Below are positions 39,597-49,500 of a DNA stretch of 64,000 nucleotides, piece after piece. The translations under genes and the position numbers were made by a program. The notes under the pieces were generated by a model. It made no database searches, was not told where the DNA came from, and saw nothing but the letters and a program-made list of their open reading frames with translations. Origin of the DNA: Alphaproteobacteria bacterium SO-S41 (GTDB taxonomy: Bacteria > Pseudomonadota > Alphaproteobacteria > Micropepsales > Micropepsaceae); the NCBI GenBank assembly GCA_019670725.1, contig AP024629.1, positions 3,472,001 through 3,536,000 of the forward strand, written 5' to 3'. The first letter of the stretch is position 1; each line of letters opens with the position of its first letter.

Positions 39597-40925
39597 ATGA
39601 GTATCTCCCGCACGCCGCGCACGCGGCAGGCTTTGTCCCGGCTTGCCCTCTCGACCGCCGCTCTCGGCCTGCTCGCGGGAAGCGCAGCCGCCTCCGGCTT
39701 CGCCGTCAACGAGCAGAGCGTGCTCGGCCTTGGCCGCGCCTTCTCCGGCGAGGTCGCGCGCGGCGGCGATGCGTCGAGCCTCTGGTACAACCCGGCGCTG
39801 ATGACCGACTTCGACCGCCCCACCGCGACGACGGGCATCATGGGCATTTTCTCCAGCGGCACGCTCGCCAATCGCGGCACGACGATCCGCGGACCCGGCA
39901 CCGGTGGCGCGACGCTGCCCGTCAGCGGCGTCGACGGCGAGGACCCGCTCGACCCCGGCTATGTGCCGAACGCCTCCTTCATCATGCCGATCGGTCAGGA
40001 CTGGTGGCTTGGCCTCAACGTCAACGCGCCGTTCGGGCTCGTCGTCGATTACGCCGACGGCTATTTCGGCCGGTACGATTCCACCCGCACCGAACTCTTC
40101 ACGCTGAACATCCAGGGCAGCGTCGCGTGGAAAGTGTCGGACAATTTCTCCATCGGCTTCGGCGTCGATGCCCAGCGCGGCAAGGCGACGCTCGACAATG
40201 CGCTGCCCAATCTTGGGCCGCTGCCCGATGGCGCCTTCAAGATCACCGGCGATGACTGGGCCTGGGGCTGGAATGCCGGCTTCACTTGGGCCGCGACCGA
40301 CAAGCTCCGCTTCGGCGCGCACTATCGCTCCGAGATCGATCACGACCTTCAGGGCACCGAGATCGTTTCCGGTCTGGTCGGCCCGCTCGCCGGATCGAAC
40401 CGCATTGTCGGCGGCTCGGCCGCGCTCACGACGCCCGCCATGGCGTCGGCAGGCTTCTCCTACGACGTCGACGCGGCGTGGAGCGTCACGGGTCAGGTCA
40501 ACTGGTATCAGTGGTCGAACTTCGACGAGATCCGCGTCGTCTCGCCCGGCCAGCCCGATCTCGTGAATGCGCAGAACTACAAGGATTCCTGGTCCTATGC
40601 GCTCGGCGCCGAATATCGCTTCTCGCCCGATTGGACCTGGCGCGCCGGCCTCATGTACGAGGAAACGCCCACCCAGGAAGGCTTCCGCACTACGCGCGTG
40701 CCCGATTCCGACCGCATCTGGATCGCCACCGGCGCGACCTGGCAGGCGACCGACAATGCCTCGCTCGATGTCAGCCTCGCCTATGTGGCGCTGGACGATG
40801 TCCACGTGCAGCGCACCGACGTGCTCTATGAAGGTACGCCGGTCGCGACCACCGTCGGCATCGATGCGGAGCTGAAAGACGCCGACGCCATCATCGTCGG
40901 CCTCGGCGGCAGCTGGCGGTTTTAG
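39597..40925 (+). CDS. FadL/OmpP1-type outer membrane transport protein
   Basis: 442 residues with a signal peptide ending SAAAS, followed by GFAVNEQSVLGLGRAFSGEVA and WYNPALM, the conserved hatch region of FadL porins, then a beta-barrel ending in a C-terminal aromatic (SWRF). Such proteins import long-chain fatty acids or other hydrophobic molecules. It is convergent with zapA, with one base between stops. The ATG 39597 is chosen because it opens the signal peptide. Confidence 0.92.
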   Translation: MSISRTPRTRQALSRLALSTAALGLLAGSAAASGFAVNEQSVLGLGRAFSGEVARGGDASSLWYNPALMTDFDRPTATTGIMGIFSSGTLANRGTTIRGPGTGGATLPVSGVDGEDPLDPGYVPNASFIMPIGQDWWLGLNVNAPFGLVVDYADGYFGRYDSTRTELFTLNIQGSVAWKVSDNFSIGFGVDAQRGKATLDNALPNLGPLPDGAFKITGDDWAWGWNAGFTWAATDKLRFGAHYRSEIDHDLQGTEIVSGLVGPLAGSNRIVGGSAALTTPAMASAGFSYDVDAAWSVTGQVNWYQWSNFDEIRVVSPGQPDLVNAQNYKDSWSYALGAEYRFSPDWTWRAGLMYEETPTQEGFRTTRVPDSDRIWIATGATWQATDNASLDVSLAYVALDDVHVQRTDVLYEGTPVATTVGIDAELKDADAIIVGLGGSWRF

Positions 40926-40926
40926 G

Positions 40927-41286
40927 TCACGCCGGCTGCAGGCGCGCGGCGATCGCTTCCACGCGCTGCGCGAGACGTTCGACATAGGCGGCCGACTTGG
41001 CTTCAAGCTCGGCCGCCTTGCCGCCGTCATCGGCATGCGCCTGGCGCGCGCCCATCAGTTCGGCCTCGGCGTCCTGGGCGCGCTGTTCGGCCTGTTCGAG
41101 ATCGTCGGCCATCAGCAGCGAGGCCATCAGCAGCAGGCGCGCATCGCCGACCTGCCCGACCTCGCGCGCGAGGCTGAGCACGCGCTCGTCCACCAGCGCC
41201 GCGAGGCGCAGCAGATGGGGTTCCTCGCCATCGCCGCACGCGACGGCATAGGAGCGGGTGTTGATGGTGACGACGACTTGGGGCAT
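40927..41286 (-). CDS. zapA: Cell division protein ZapA
   Basis: 119 residues: an N-terminal beta-alpha head (VVVTINTRSYAVACGDGEEPHL), then DERVLSLAREVGQVGDARLLLMASLL and a C-terminal coiled coil. ZapA tetramers bundle FtsZ at midcell. It normally lies directly upstream of 6S RNA; here about 3.3 kb of plus-strand genes separates them. Confidence 0.93.
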   Translation of the reverse strand: MPQVVVTINTRSYAVACGDGEEPHLLRLAALVDERVLSLAREVGQVGDARLLLMASLLMADDLEQAEQRAQDAEAELMGARQAHADDGGKAAELEAKSAAYVERLAQRVEAIAARLQPA

Positions 41287-41295
41287 CGCGAACTC

Positions 41296-41559
41296 CTACT
41301 CCGCCATGACCGCCTGGACTTCGCGCAAGGCGGTGTCGAGGCGGGCGGACATGTCTTCGTGCAGATCGTCGAGCGCGCGCACTTCGCCGCGCAGCCGATC
41401 GATCTCGTCCTGCATTTCGGTGCGCTCTGCGGTCATCAGCGCGAGCTGCTCGGTCAGTTCCTGGGGCACGCGGGTGGCGCCCAGCGCGCCGGGCAGGCGC
41501 GTTTCCAGGGCGTCGATCGCGATGGCGAGACGGTTGAGGGCGGCATCGAGCGAGGCCAT
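41296..41559 (-). CDS. Small coiled-coil protein (DUF4164-like) upstream of zapA
   Basis: 87 residues, almost entirely a heptad-rich coiled coil (LEXRLP, then LTEQLALMTAERTEMQDE and LRGEVRALDDLHEDMS). A small coiled-coil protein of this type is regularly found beside zapA in alphaproteobacteria; its role, perhaps in division, is unproven. It ends 9 bp before zapA. Confidence 0.78.
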   Translation of the reverse strand: MASLDAALNRLAIAIDALETRLPGALGATRVPQELTEQLALMTAERTEMQDEIDRLRGEVRALDDLHEDMSARLDTALREVQAVMAE

Positions 41560-41696
41560 GTCACTCCCTTTGGCGGTGTCGGCCGAATCTTGGATGTCAC
41601 AATAGGCAGGCTCGGCCTATTCGCCAAATCGCAGGCAATCCTTGCGACTCCCCCCGCCAACGTCTAAGCGGACGCCGCCGCCACCGGAACCGCCCC

Positions 41697-43685
41697 ATGC
41701 CTGCCGAACCCGCTCTCTCGCCCGAACTCCACAGCCGCATGGCGAACGCCCTGCGCGTCCTGTCGGTCGATGCCGTCATCGCCGCCAATTCCGGCCATCA
41801 GGGCCTGCCCATGGGCATGGCCGATGTCGCGACCGTGCTGTTCTCGCGCTTCCTCAAATTCGACCCGCGCGACCCCAATTGGGCCGACCGCGACCGCTTC
41901 ATCCTGTCGGCCGGCCACGGCTCGATGCTGCTCTATTCCCTGCTGCACCTCACGGGCTATCAGAGCCTGCCGCTGGATGCGCTGCGCAAGTTCCGCCAGC
42001 TCAATTCCCCCGCGGCCGGCCATCCGGAATACGGCCATTGCGCGGGCGTCGAGACCACCACCGGCCCGCTCGGCCAGGGCCTCGCCACTGCCGTCGGCTT
42101 CGCGCTCGCCGAGCGCCTCGTCAATGCCCGCTTCGGCGACGCGCTCGTCGACCACAAGACCTATGTGATCGCCTCCGACGGCGACCTCATGGAAGGCATC
42201 AGCCACGAGGCGATCAGCCTCGCCGGTCACCTGAAGCTGAACCGCCTCATCGTCCTCTTCGACGATAACGGCATCTCCATCGACGGCCCGCTCAGCCTTT
42301 CGGAAAGCGGCGACCAGATCGCCCGCTTCAAGGCCGCAAACTGGGCGGTGAAGGCGATCGACGGCCACAACACGGCCGAGATCGCCGAGGCGCTGGAATG
42401 GGCGCAGTCGCAGACCCAGCCCGTCATGATCGCCTGCAAGACCGTCATCGGCTTCGGCTCGCCCGTCGCCGGCACCAACAAGGCGCACGGCTTCTCGATC
42501 AATGCCGAGGGCGCCCAGAAGGTCCGCGAGACCCTCGGCTGGTCCTATGCGCCGTTCGAACTCCCGGATGACGTCACCGCCGGCTGGGCCGAGACCGCCA
42601 AGCGCGGCGGCCCGGCGCGCGCGGCCTGGACGAAGCGCCTCGATGCCTCCGACCAGAAAGCGGCCTTCGAAGATGCCATGTCCGGCAATGTGGCCGCAGC
42701 GCTCGCCAAGCCCATGGCCGAGGCCCGCACCGCCCTCGCCGCCAAGCCGCAGAACATCGCGACCCGCAAGGCCAGCGAGATCGCGCTCGAAACCGTCAAC
42801 GCGACGCTTGCCAACACGGTCGGCGGCTCGGCCGATCTCACCGGCTCGAACAACACGCTGACCAAGGGCATGAAGTTCGTCACGCCCGGCAATTATGACG
42901 GCCGCTTCGTCCATTACGGCATTCGCGAGCACGGCATGGCCGCCGCGATGAACGGCATGGCGCTGCATGGCGGCGTCATCCCCTATTCCGGCACCTTCCT
43001 GGTCTTCGCCGACTATGCGCGCCCCGCGATCCGCCTCGCGGCGCTGATGGGCATCCGCGTCATCCATGTCCTCACGCACGATTCGATCGGCGTCGGCGAG
43101 GACGGCCCGACCCACCAGCCGGTCGAGCACATCGCCTCGCTCCGCGCGATCCCGAACCTGCTCGTCTTCCGCCCCTGCGACGTCGTCGAGGCGTCGGAGG
43201 CCTGGGAAATCGCGCTCGGCCAGACCAATCGGCCCTCGGTCATGGCGCTGACCCGGCAGAACCTCGTCCAGGCCCGCACGACCGATGCCGGCGAGAACCT
43301 GACCGCCAAGGGCGGCTATGTCCTCCGCGCCGCCGAAGCGCCGGAAAAGGTCGCGCTCATCGCCACCGGCTCGGAAATCGAGATCGCCCTCAAGGCCCGC
43401 GAGATGCTGGAAGCCGAGGGCATCGGCACACGAATCGTGTCGCTGCCGTCATGGGAGCTGTTCGAGGGCCAGAACGCCGCCTATCGCGCAGCCACCATTC
43501 CGGAAAACCTCGTGAAGGTCGGCATCGAGGCCGCTTCCCCGATGGGTTGGGATCGCTATATAGGGCCCAAGGGCGCCTTCATCGGCATGGCCGGTTTCGG
43601 GGCCAGCGCCCCCTATCAGGATTTGTACCGGCATTTCGGGATCACCCCCGAAGCCGTCGTGGCCGCTGCGAAGGCGCGGCTTTAG
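41697..43685 (+). CDS. tkt: Transketolase
   Basis: 662 residues, standard length. The ThDP-binding motif is in ASDGDLMEGISHEA (Asp161-Gly-Asp), with catalytic His positions in NSGHQGLP and SAGHGS; the second domain carries IREHGMAAAMNG and THDSIGVGEDGPTHQP. It links glycolysis to the pentose phosphate pathway. It is oriented with gap-pgk-fba downstream, but two RTX genes intervene. Confidence 0.98.
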   Translation: MPAEPALSPELHSRMANALRVLSVDAVIAANSGHQGLPMGMADVATVLFSRFLKFDPRDPNWADRDRFILSAGHGSMLLYSLLHLTGYQSLPLDALRKFRQLNSPAAGHPEYGHCAGVETTTGPLGQGLATAVGFALAERLVNARFGDALVDHKTYVIASDGDLMEGISHEAISLAGHLKLNRLIVLFDDNGISIDGPLSLSESGDQIARFKAANWAVKAIDGHNTAEIAEALEWAQSQTQPVMIACKTVIGFGSPVAGTNKAHGFSINAEGAQKVRETLGWSYAPFELPDDVTAGWAETAKRGGPARAAWTKRLDASDQKAAFEDAMSGNVAAALAKPMAEARTALAAKPQNIATRKASEIALETVNATLANTVGGSADLTGSNNTLTKGMKFVTPGNYDGRFVHYGIREHGMAAAMNGMALHGGVIPYSGTFLVFADYARPAIRLAALMGIRVIHVLTHDSIGVGEDGPTHQPVEHIASLRAIPNLLVFRPCDVVEASEAWEIALGQTNRPSVMALTRQNLVQARTTDAGENLTAKGGYVLRAAEAPEKVALIATGSEIEIALKAREMLEAEGIGTRIVSLPSWELFEGQNAAYRAATIPENLVKVGIEAASPMGWDRYIGPKGAFIGMAGFGASAPYQDLYRHFGITPEAVVAAAKARL

Positions 43686-43722
43686 GGCGCAGCGCAGCTA
43701 GCCAGACGCTGCAGCCTAGAGA

Positions 43723-43800
43723 CCTCAGTTTGTGATACTGAATTGCGTTGGCTCGCGCGCCGCGCAAAGAGGTTGAATAGCTGGAGGACGCGTCATGGCC
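43723..43800 (+). repeat. Leader repeat upstream of the first RTX gene
   Basis: From CCTCAGTTTGTGATACTG to the ATGGCCAC start this 78-bp stretch matches 46522-46599 closely, including GGTTGAA and GGAGGAC (ribosome site). Probably a duplicated promoter and leader. Confidence 0.8.
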
Positions 43801-46416
43801 ACGCTCACCGTCGGGCCGCAAGGGACATATGCAACACTTGCCGCCGCTATCGCCGCCGCCGCGCCGGGCGATACAATCACTCTGCAGTACGGTTTCAATG
43901 GCGGGACGGTCGATCTCGGCGTCGACAATCTAACCTTTGACGGACTTGCGGCGACCCAAGCCGTTTTCAATATCAAACCAGGTGTCTCCAACGTCAATTT
44001 TCTGGGCACTGGCCGATTCGATGTCATCGACAGCGCCACCAGCACGAACACGACCATCAACGGCAATAGCGGCCCCAACAGCTTTTCAATCAGCAACGGC
44101 GCCGACGTCGTCAACGGGGGCGGCGACAGGGACAGACTTCTCCTCGACTACAGCACGGCCACGACCAACGTTATCGGCACACCTACGCAGTTCACCGCAT
44201 CAGCCGACCGATCCGTTGTCTTTTCCGGCATCGAATCGCTCGTTGTGCGGACGGGCTCCGGCAATGACAACCTGACTTTTGCAGACGCGCCATCAGGCGA
44301 GTTCAACGCCAGCGGCGCTGACACCGGCGCGGGGAACGACGTCGTCGTGGCGGGTGATGGAAAATTTTTCCTCAACCTCGGCGAGGGGAATAATCAGGCG
44401 ACCGTCGGGAACGCTCAATCCGATATCATGGCGGGATCGGGCGACGATATCATCATCGCGACGAACGGCACGACATCCATCAATGCCGGTCACGGCAACA
44501 ACCGCATCACGGTCGGAAACGCCACGTCCGTCATTCAGACGGGCAATGGCGCAGATATCATTATCGTTGGCGATGGCAGAGCGGCGATCGCCTCCGGTGA
44601 CGGCGACGACGTCATAACGGCAGGTAGCGGCGACAGTAAGATAGACGGCGGCAATGGCAACGATACCATCAATGCCGGCGGCGGCCGCGACGAACTCATA
44701 GGCTTCGAGGGAAACGATTCCTTGGATGGCGGTGAGGGCCGCGATCAGGTCGACGGCGGCAATGGCGATGACATTCTGTCGGGCGGCAATGGCGATGACA
44801 TACTGAACGGCGGCGATGGCGATGACATTCTGTCGGGCGGGAAGGACGATGACATACTGAATGGCGGCAACGGTGCGGATATTCTAAATGGCGGCGAGGG
44901 AATCGACACCGCGGCATTCAATCAGAGCGTCGTCGCTTTCCTGCTCGCGCCGGCCGCCAGTACAGGTGAAGCCGCTGGCGACACGTTCATAGGCATTGAA
45001 AACCTCACCGGCTCGCAAGCAGGTGATATTCTGGGCGGAAACGAAGACGCCAATACGATTGATGGGCTCGGCGGCAATAACTACATCTACGGCGCGGGCG
45101 GCGACGACATTCTCGGCGGTGGCGAAAACGATGATTTGCTTGAGGGTCAGGGCGGCAACGACACGCTGAGCGGCAGAGCAGGGATTGATATCCTCAATGG
45201 CGGCGATGGCGATGATACGGCGAGTTATGCCAGCGGCCTTGGCGTCATCGCCTATCTTTCTGCGCCGCAGTTGAACGCAGGCGATGCGGCTGGCGACAGC
45301 TATATCAGCATTGAAAACCTGACCGGCTCGATTTTCACCGACTATCTAGGCGGAACCGACGCCGGCAACGTCATTTCCGGCAATGGCGGAAACGATTTTA
45401 TCTACGGCGCCGGTGGCGACGACTTCCTGAACGGCGGTCTGGGCGGGGACGCGCTCGACGGCCAGGCCGGCTATGACTACGCCTCCTATGCCGACGCAGC
45501 CTCGGGTGTCGTCGCGTTCCTGGGCGGTGCCGCCTTCAACACCGGTGAAGCTGCCGGCGACAGCTACACCTCGATCGAAGGCGTGATCGGCTCCGCCTAT
45601 GCCGACTTTCTGGCGGGCGATGAGGGCAACAACACCATTCTCGGCGGCAGCGGCAACGACCTGCTGTTCGGCGGCGGCGGCGAGGATTATCTCGTCGGCG
45701 GCGACGGCGACGACCAGCTTCAGGGCGGGCGCGGCGCAGATCTGCTCGACGGCGGCAATGGGTTGGATCTCGTTTCCTACAGCGAGGCGGCAGCCGGCGT
45801 CGTTGCCTTCATGCTGGCCCCCCAAGGCAATGCCGGCGAGGCCCAAAACGACGGTTACGCCAATATCGAGGGCCTGGTCGGCTCTGCCTTCGGCGACATC
45901 CTCGGTGGGACGGAGGGCGCCAACACGATCCGCGGCGGCGGCGGCAACGATTACATCTTCGCGGCCGGTGGTGACGACATCATCGAAGGCGGTGACGGCG
46001 GCGACCAGCTATCGGGCCAGGCAGGCGCCGATGCGCTGACCGGGGGCGCGGGCGCAGACCAGTTTGTCTTTCGCGCCGCGTCCGATTCCAGCAATGCCGC
46101 CTTCGACACCATCACCGATTTTCAGTCCGGCAGCGACCTGATCGACCTGCGCGGCTCGGGCCTCGGCACCGTGGCGATCTCGCAATCCGGCGGGTTCTTC
46201 TTCGTCGATGCCGACACGTCCGGCGGCGCGCATTTCCACCTGCGCGTGGCGGGCACGGTCGTCGCCGGCGACATCCTCACCGGCGCGCTCCCCGGCGATG
46301 GCATCGCCTCCGCCGCACCCGCCGACGACATCGGCTTCCTCGCCTATGCCGCGTTCAACAACGGCGCGCTGATCACGCTCCTCCCAGGCCATCTCAGCCC
46401 GGATTTCATCGTCTAG
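43795..46416 (+). CDS. RTX (hemolysin-type calcium-binding repeat) secreted protein, paralog 1
   Basis: 873 residues without an N-terminal signal peptide. Residues 1-150 look like a right-handed beta-helix N-terminus (ATLAAAIAAAAPGDTI). Residues 200-370 and 400-750 contain many GGxGxDxUx nonapeptides that bind Ca2+. Four longer modules begin at Asp371, 474, 561 and 658 (DTAAFNQSVVAF-type starts). A serralysin-like cap (about 750-800; DTITDFQSGSDLIDL) precedes the C-terminus. Such proteins are usually exported by type I secretion with a C-terminal signal; no transporter genes lie nearby. The GGAGG site is at 43783-43787. Confidence 0.92.
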   Translation: MATLTVGPQGTYATLAAAIAAAAPGDTITLQYGFNGGTVDLGVDNLTFDGLAATQAVFNIKPGVSNVNFLGTGRFDVIDSATSTNTTINGNSGPNSFSISNGADVVNGGGDRDRLLLDYSTATTNVIGTPTQFTASADRSVVFSGIESLVVRTGSGNDNLTFADAPSGEFNASGADTGAGNDVVVAGDGKFFLNLGEGNNQATVGNAQSDIMAGSGDDIIIATNGTTSINAGHGNNRITVGNATSVIQTGNGADIIIVGDGRAAIASGDGDDVITAGSGDSKIDGGNGNDTINAGGGRDELIGFEGNDSLDGGEGRDQVDGGNGDDILSGGNGDDILNGGDGDDILSGGKDDDILNGGNGADILNGGEGIDTAAFNQSVVAFLLAPAASTGEAAGDTFIGIENLTGSQAGDILGGNEDANTIDGLGGNNYIYGAGGDDILGGGENDDLLEGQGGNDTLSGRAGIDILNGGDGDDTASYASGLGVIAYLSAPQLNAGDAAGDSYISIENLTGSIFTDYLGGTDAGNVISGNGGNDFIYGAGGDDFLNGGLGGDALDGQAGYDYASYADAASGVVAFLGGAAFNTGEAAGDSYTSIEGVIGSAYADFLAGDEGNNTILGGSGNDLLFGGGGEDYLVGGDGDDQLQGGRGADLLDGGNGLDLVSYSEAAAGVVAFMLAPQGNAGEAQNDGYANIEGLVGSAFGDILGGTEGANTIRGGGGNDYIFAAGGDDIIEGGDGGDQLSGQAGADALTGGAGADQFVFRAASDSSNAAFDTITDFQSGSDLIDLRGSGLGTVAISQSGGFFFVDADTSGGAHFHLRVAGTVVAGDILTGALPGDGIASAAPADDIGFLAYAAFNNGALITLLPGHLSPDFIV
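46126..46320 (+). repeat. Near-identical 3' block shared with the second RTX gene
   Basis: This 195-bp stretch aligns without gaps to 50158-50352 with five mismatches by my count. It encodes the cap and secretion-signal region. The rest of the two genes is clearly more divergent, so recent duplication or gene conversion is likely. Confidence 0.85.
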
Positions 46417-46521
46417 CGCCTGCTGGAAATCCGCGTCCTGACGGAATCGGCCTCAGGCGGTTCCGTGGCGATGCGCCGGTTGGACGCAGAGCTGGCAACC
46501 CTTGCTTGGCGCCGCGTAAGG

Positions 46522-46599
46522 CCTCAGTTTATGATCCTGAATTGCGCCGCCTCAGCGCGTCGCCAAGAAGGTTGAACGGGCGGAGGACGACCCATGGCC
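46522..46599 (+). repeat. Leader repeat upstream of the second RTX gene
   Basis: The counterpart of 43723-43800, from CCTCAGTTTATGATCCTG to the ATGGCCAC start. It includes a GGAGGAC ribosome site. Confidence 0.8.
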
Positions 46600-49500
46600 A
46601 CCCTAATCGTCGGCCCCTCGGGTAATTATTCCAGCCTCGCGGCCGCAATCAGCGCCGCTCAACCGGGCGATACGATCCTGCTGCAGGATAATTTCGTCGG
46701 CAGCAGCGTGGACGTCACGGTCGACAATCTAACCTTCACCGGACCGGCATCATCGAGCGCGACCTTCCGGCTGACGCCCGGCGTGACCGCTGTCAATCTC
46801 GACGGGCTGGCGCCGTTTGTACTGCTCGACACGCCGAGTTCCGGTAGCGGCGTTTCCAGCACGGTGGTTGACGGGAACGCCGCTGCAAATGTCTTCACGG
46901 TCACCGATGGTATCGATGTGGTCCATGGCGATCTCGGCACCGACCGGCTGATCATCGACTATCAGACGGCCATCACCGACATAGTCGCGAATACAGCTCA
47001 GACGGTCGTAAACGCGGGCCGCTCGGTTGCATATGACGGCATCGAGCTCTTCACGCTCACCACCGGCGCTGGCAACGACACAATCGCGCTGGGCGACGGC
47101 TCCCACACCATCTCGACCGGCGCCGGCCATGACAATGTCACGCTGGGCAGCGCGACGGGCGATGGGTCGGTTACCGTCGCGCTGGGCGAGGGCAATAACC
47201 GTGCGACGCTGGGCAACAGCACGGCCACCATCACGGCAGGCGACGGCGATGATGTCGTGATCGCCGGCGATGGCGCCAAGTCGATCAATCTCGGCAACGG
47301 CAACAATCAGGTTAGCGTCGGCAACGGTCAGATGATTATCCAGACCGGCAGCGGCACGGACACGATCGTCGCAGGCAACGGCAACAACGTCGTCGCCTCG
47401 GGCGACGGCAACGACCAGATCACCACCGGCTCGGGCAACGATACTCTCGACGGCGGTCTTGGCGACGACACGATCAACGCTGGCGGCGGTAACGACACGA
47501 TCACCGGCGGCGGCGGCAACGACGCCCTGAACGGCGAGGCCGGCGACGACGTCATGAACGGCGGCGACGGCAACGATGTGCTTAATGGCGGAAGCGGCAG
47601 CGACACCGCCTCCTATGCCGGCGCGTCAGCCGTCGGCCCGGGCGGCACGATCATCGGCGTGAGCGTCGATCTCAATCTTCAAGGCCAAGCCCAGGATACG
47701 AGGTTCGGCTTCGACACGCTGACCGGGATCGAGAATCTCATCGGCTCCAGCAATGCCGACACGTTGATTGGCGATAGCGGCGCGAACATGCTGACGGGCG
47801 GCGGCGGCGCGGATGTCCTCACCGGCGGCGGCGGGATCGATGCCTTCCGCTACACCAGCGCGACGGATTCGACCGCCAGCGCAACAGATACCATCACTGA
47901 CTTTCAGCCTTTTATAGACAAGCTGGATCTGCGCGGCGTTCTCACGACGGGCTACTCCGACGCGACTCGCGTGACAATCACCTACAATGGCAATAATGCG
48001 CTCGTCACCACGAGCACTGGCTTGACGATCGACGTCAACGGCTTGATCTCGGGCGCAGACATCACAAGAGACGGTATGAGTTTTATACTGTTCGGGTCGC
48101 GTTATGGCTCACTCGTCCGCATCAACGGCGACAGCAACGACAATCAGATTTTCGGGAGCACGCAAGAAGACGCGCTTTACGGCAATGACGGCAACGATAC
48201 GATCACCGGCGGCGGCGGCGCTGATTTGATGTGGGGCGGCGCAGGTGCGGACACCTTCGCCTTTCCATCCTTCGGCGACATTCCCGCCTATTACAACCAG
48301 AACCCGGGCAACCCCATCTATTCTGGGGATGTGATTCAGGACTTTCAAACCGGAATCGATCGGATCGATCTCACCGGGCTCGACTACGCGAGCATCGAGT
48401 TGAATCATCAGACATCGCAGTTCACGCTCAAGACCGCTTCTGGCGCGACTGGCTTCATCACCGCCGCCGGCGCCCAGACGTCGGACATTGTGGGCCTCAA
48501 GGGCAGCATTACCATTATCGGCGGCCAAGGAACCGACACGATCAATGGGAGCGATCAGGGCGAATTGATCTCGGGCCTCAACGGCGACGACGTCCTGAAC
48601 GGCAATGGCGGCGGCGACACGCTGTCGGGCGGTGCGGGCGCGGACGTATTGAACGGCGGCGGCGGCGAAGATTGGGCCGCGTACAATCAGAGTGTCGTCG
48701 TCTTCATGCTGGCGCCTGGCGCCAACACTGCCGAAGCGATCGGCGACACGTTCATCAGCATTGAGAATCTTGCCGGTTCAAACGACGGCGACATTCTCGG
48801 TGGCAACGACGGCGCCAACACGATCAACGGCAATGGCGGCAATGACTATCTGTACGGCGCGGGTGGCGACGACATCCTGAACGGCGGAGCATTGATTGAC
48901 CGGCTCGAAGGTCAGGGCGGCAACGACACGCTGAGCGGCGACAGCGGAGCCGATTTCCTTGATGGCGGCGATGGCGACGACACCGCGAGTTATGCCAGTG
49001 CCGGCGGCGGCGTGATCGCCTATCTCCTCGCGCCTCAACTGAACGCTGGCGACGCCGCGGGCGACACCTATGTCAGCATCGAAAACCTGACCGGCTCGGT
49101 ATTCACCGATTATCTGGCCGGCACAGATGGCCAGAATATTCTCAAGGGCAATGCCGGCGACGACAGTCTCTACGGCGCGAGCGGCGACGACTTCCTGAAC
49201 GGCGGTCTCGGCGCGGACAAGCTCGACGGCCAGGCCGGCTACGACTACGCCGCCTATTCGGACGCAGCTGCGGGGGTCGCGGTCTTTCTCGGCGGTGCCG
49301 CCTTCAACACCGGCGAGGCGGCAGGGGACAGCTACACCTCGATCGAAGGTCTGATCGGCTCTGCCTATGCCGATTTGCTGGCCGGCGATGAGGGCAACAA
49401 CACCATTCTCGCCGGCAACGGCAACGACCTGCTGTTCGGCGGCGGCGGCGAGGATTATCTCGTCGGCGGCGACGGCGACGATCAACTCCAGGGCGGTCGC

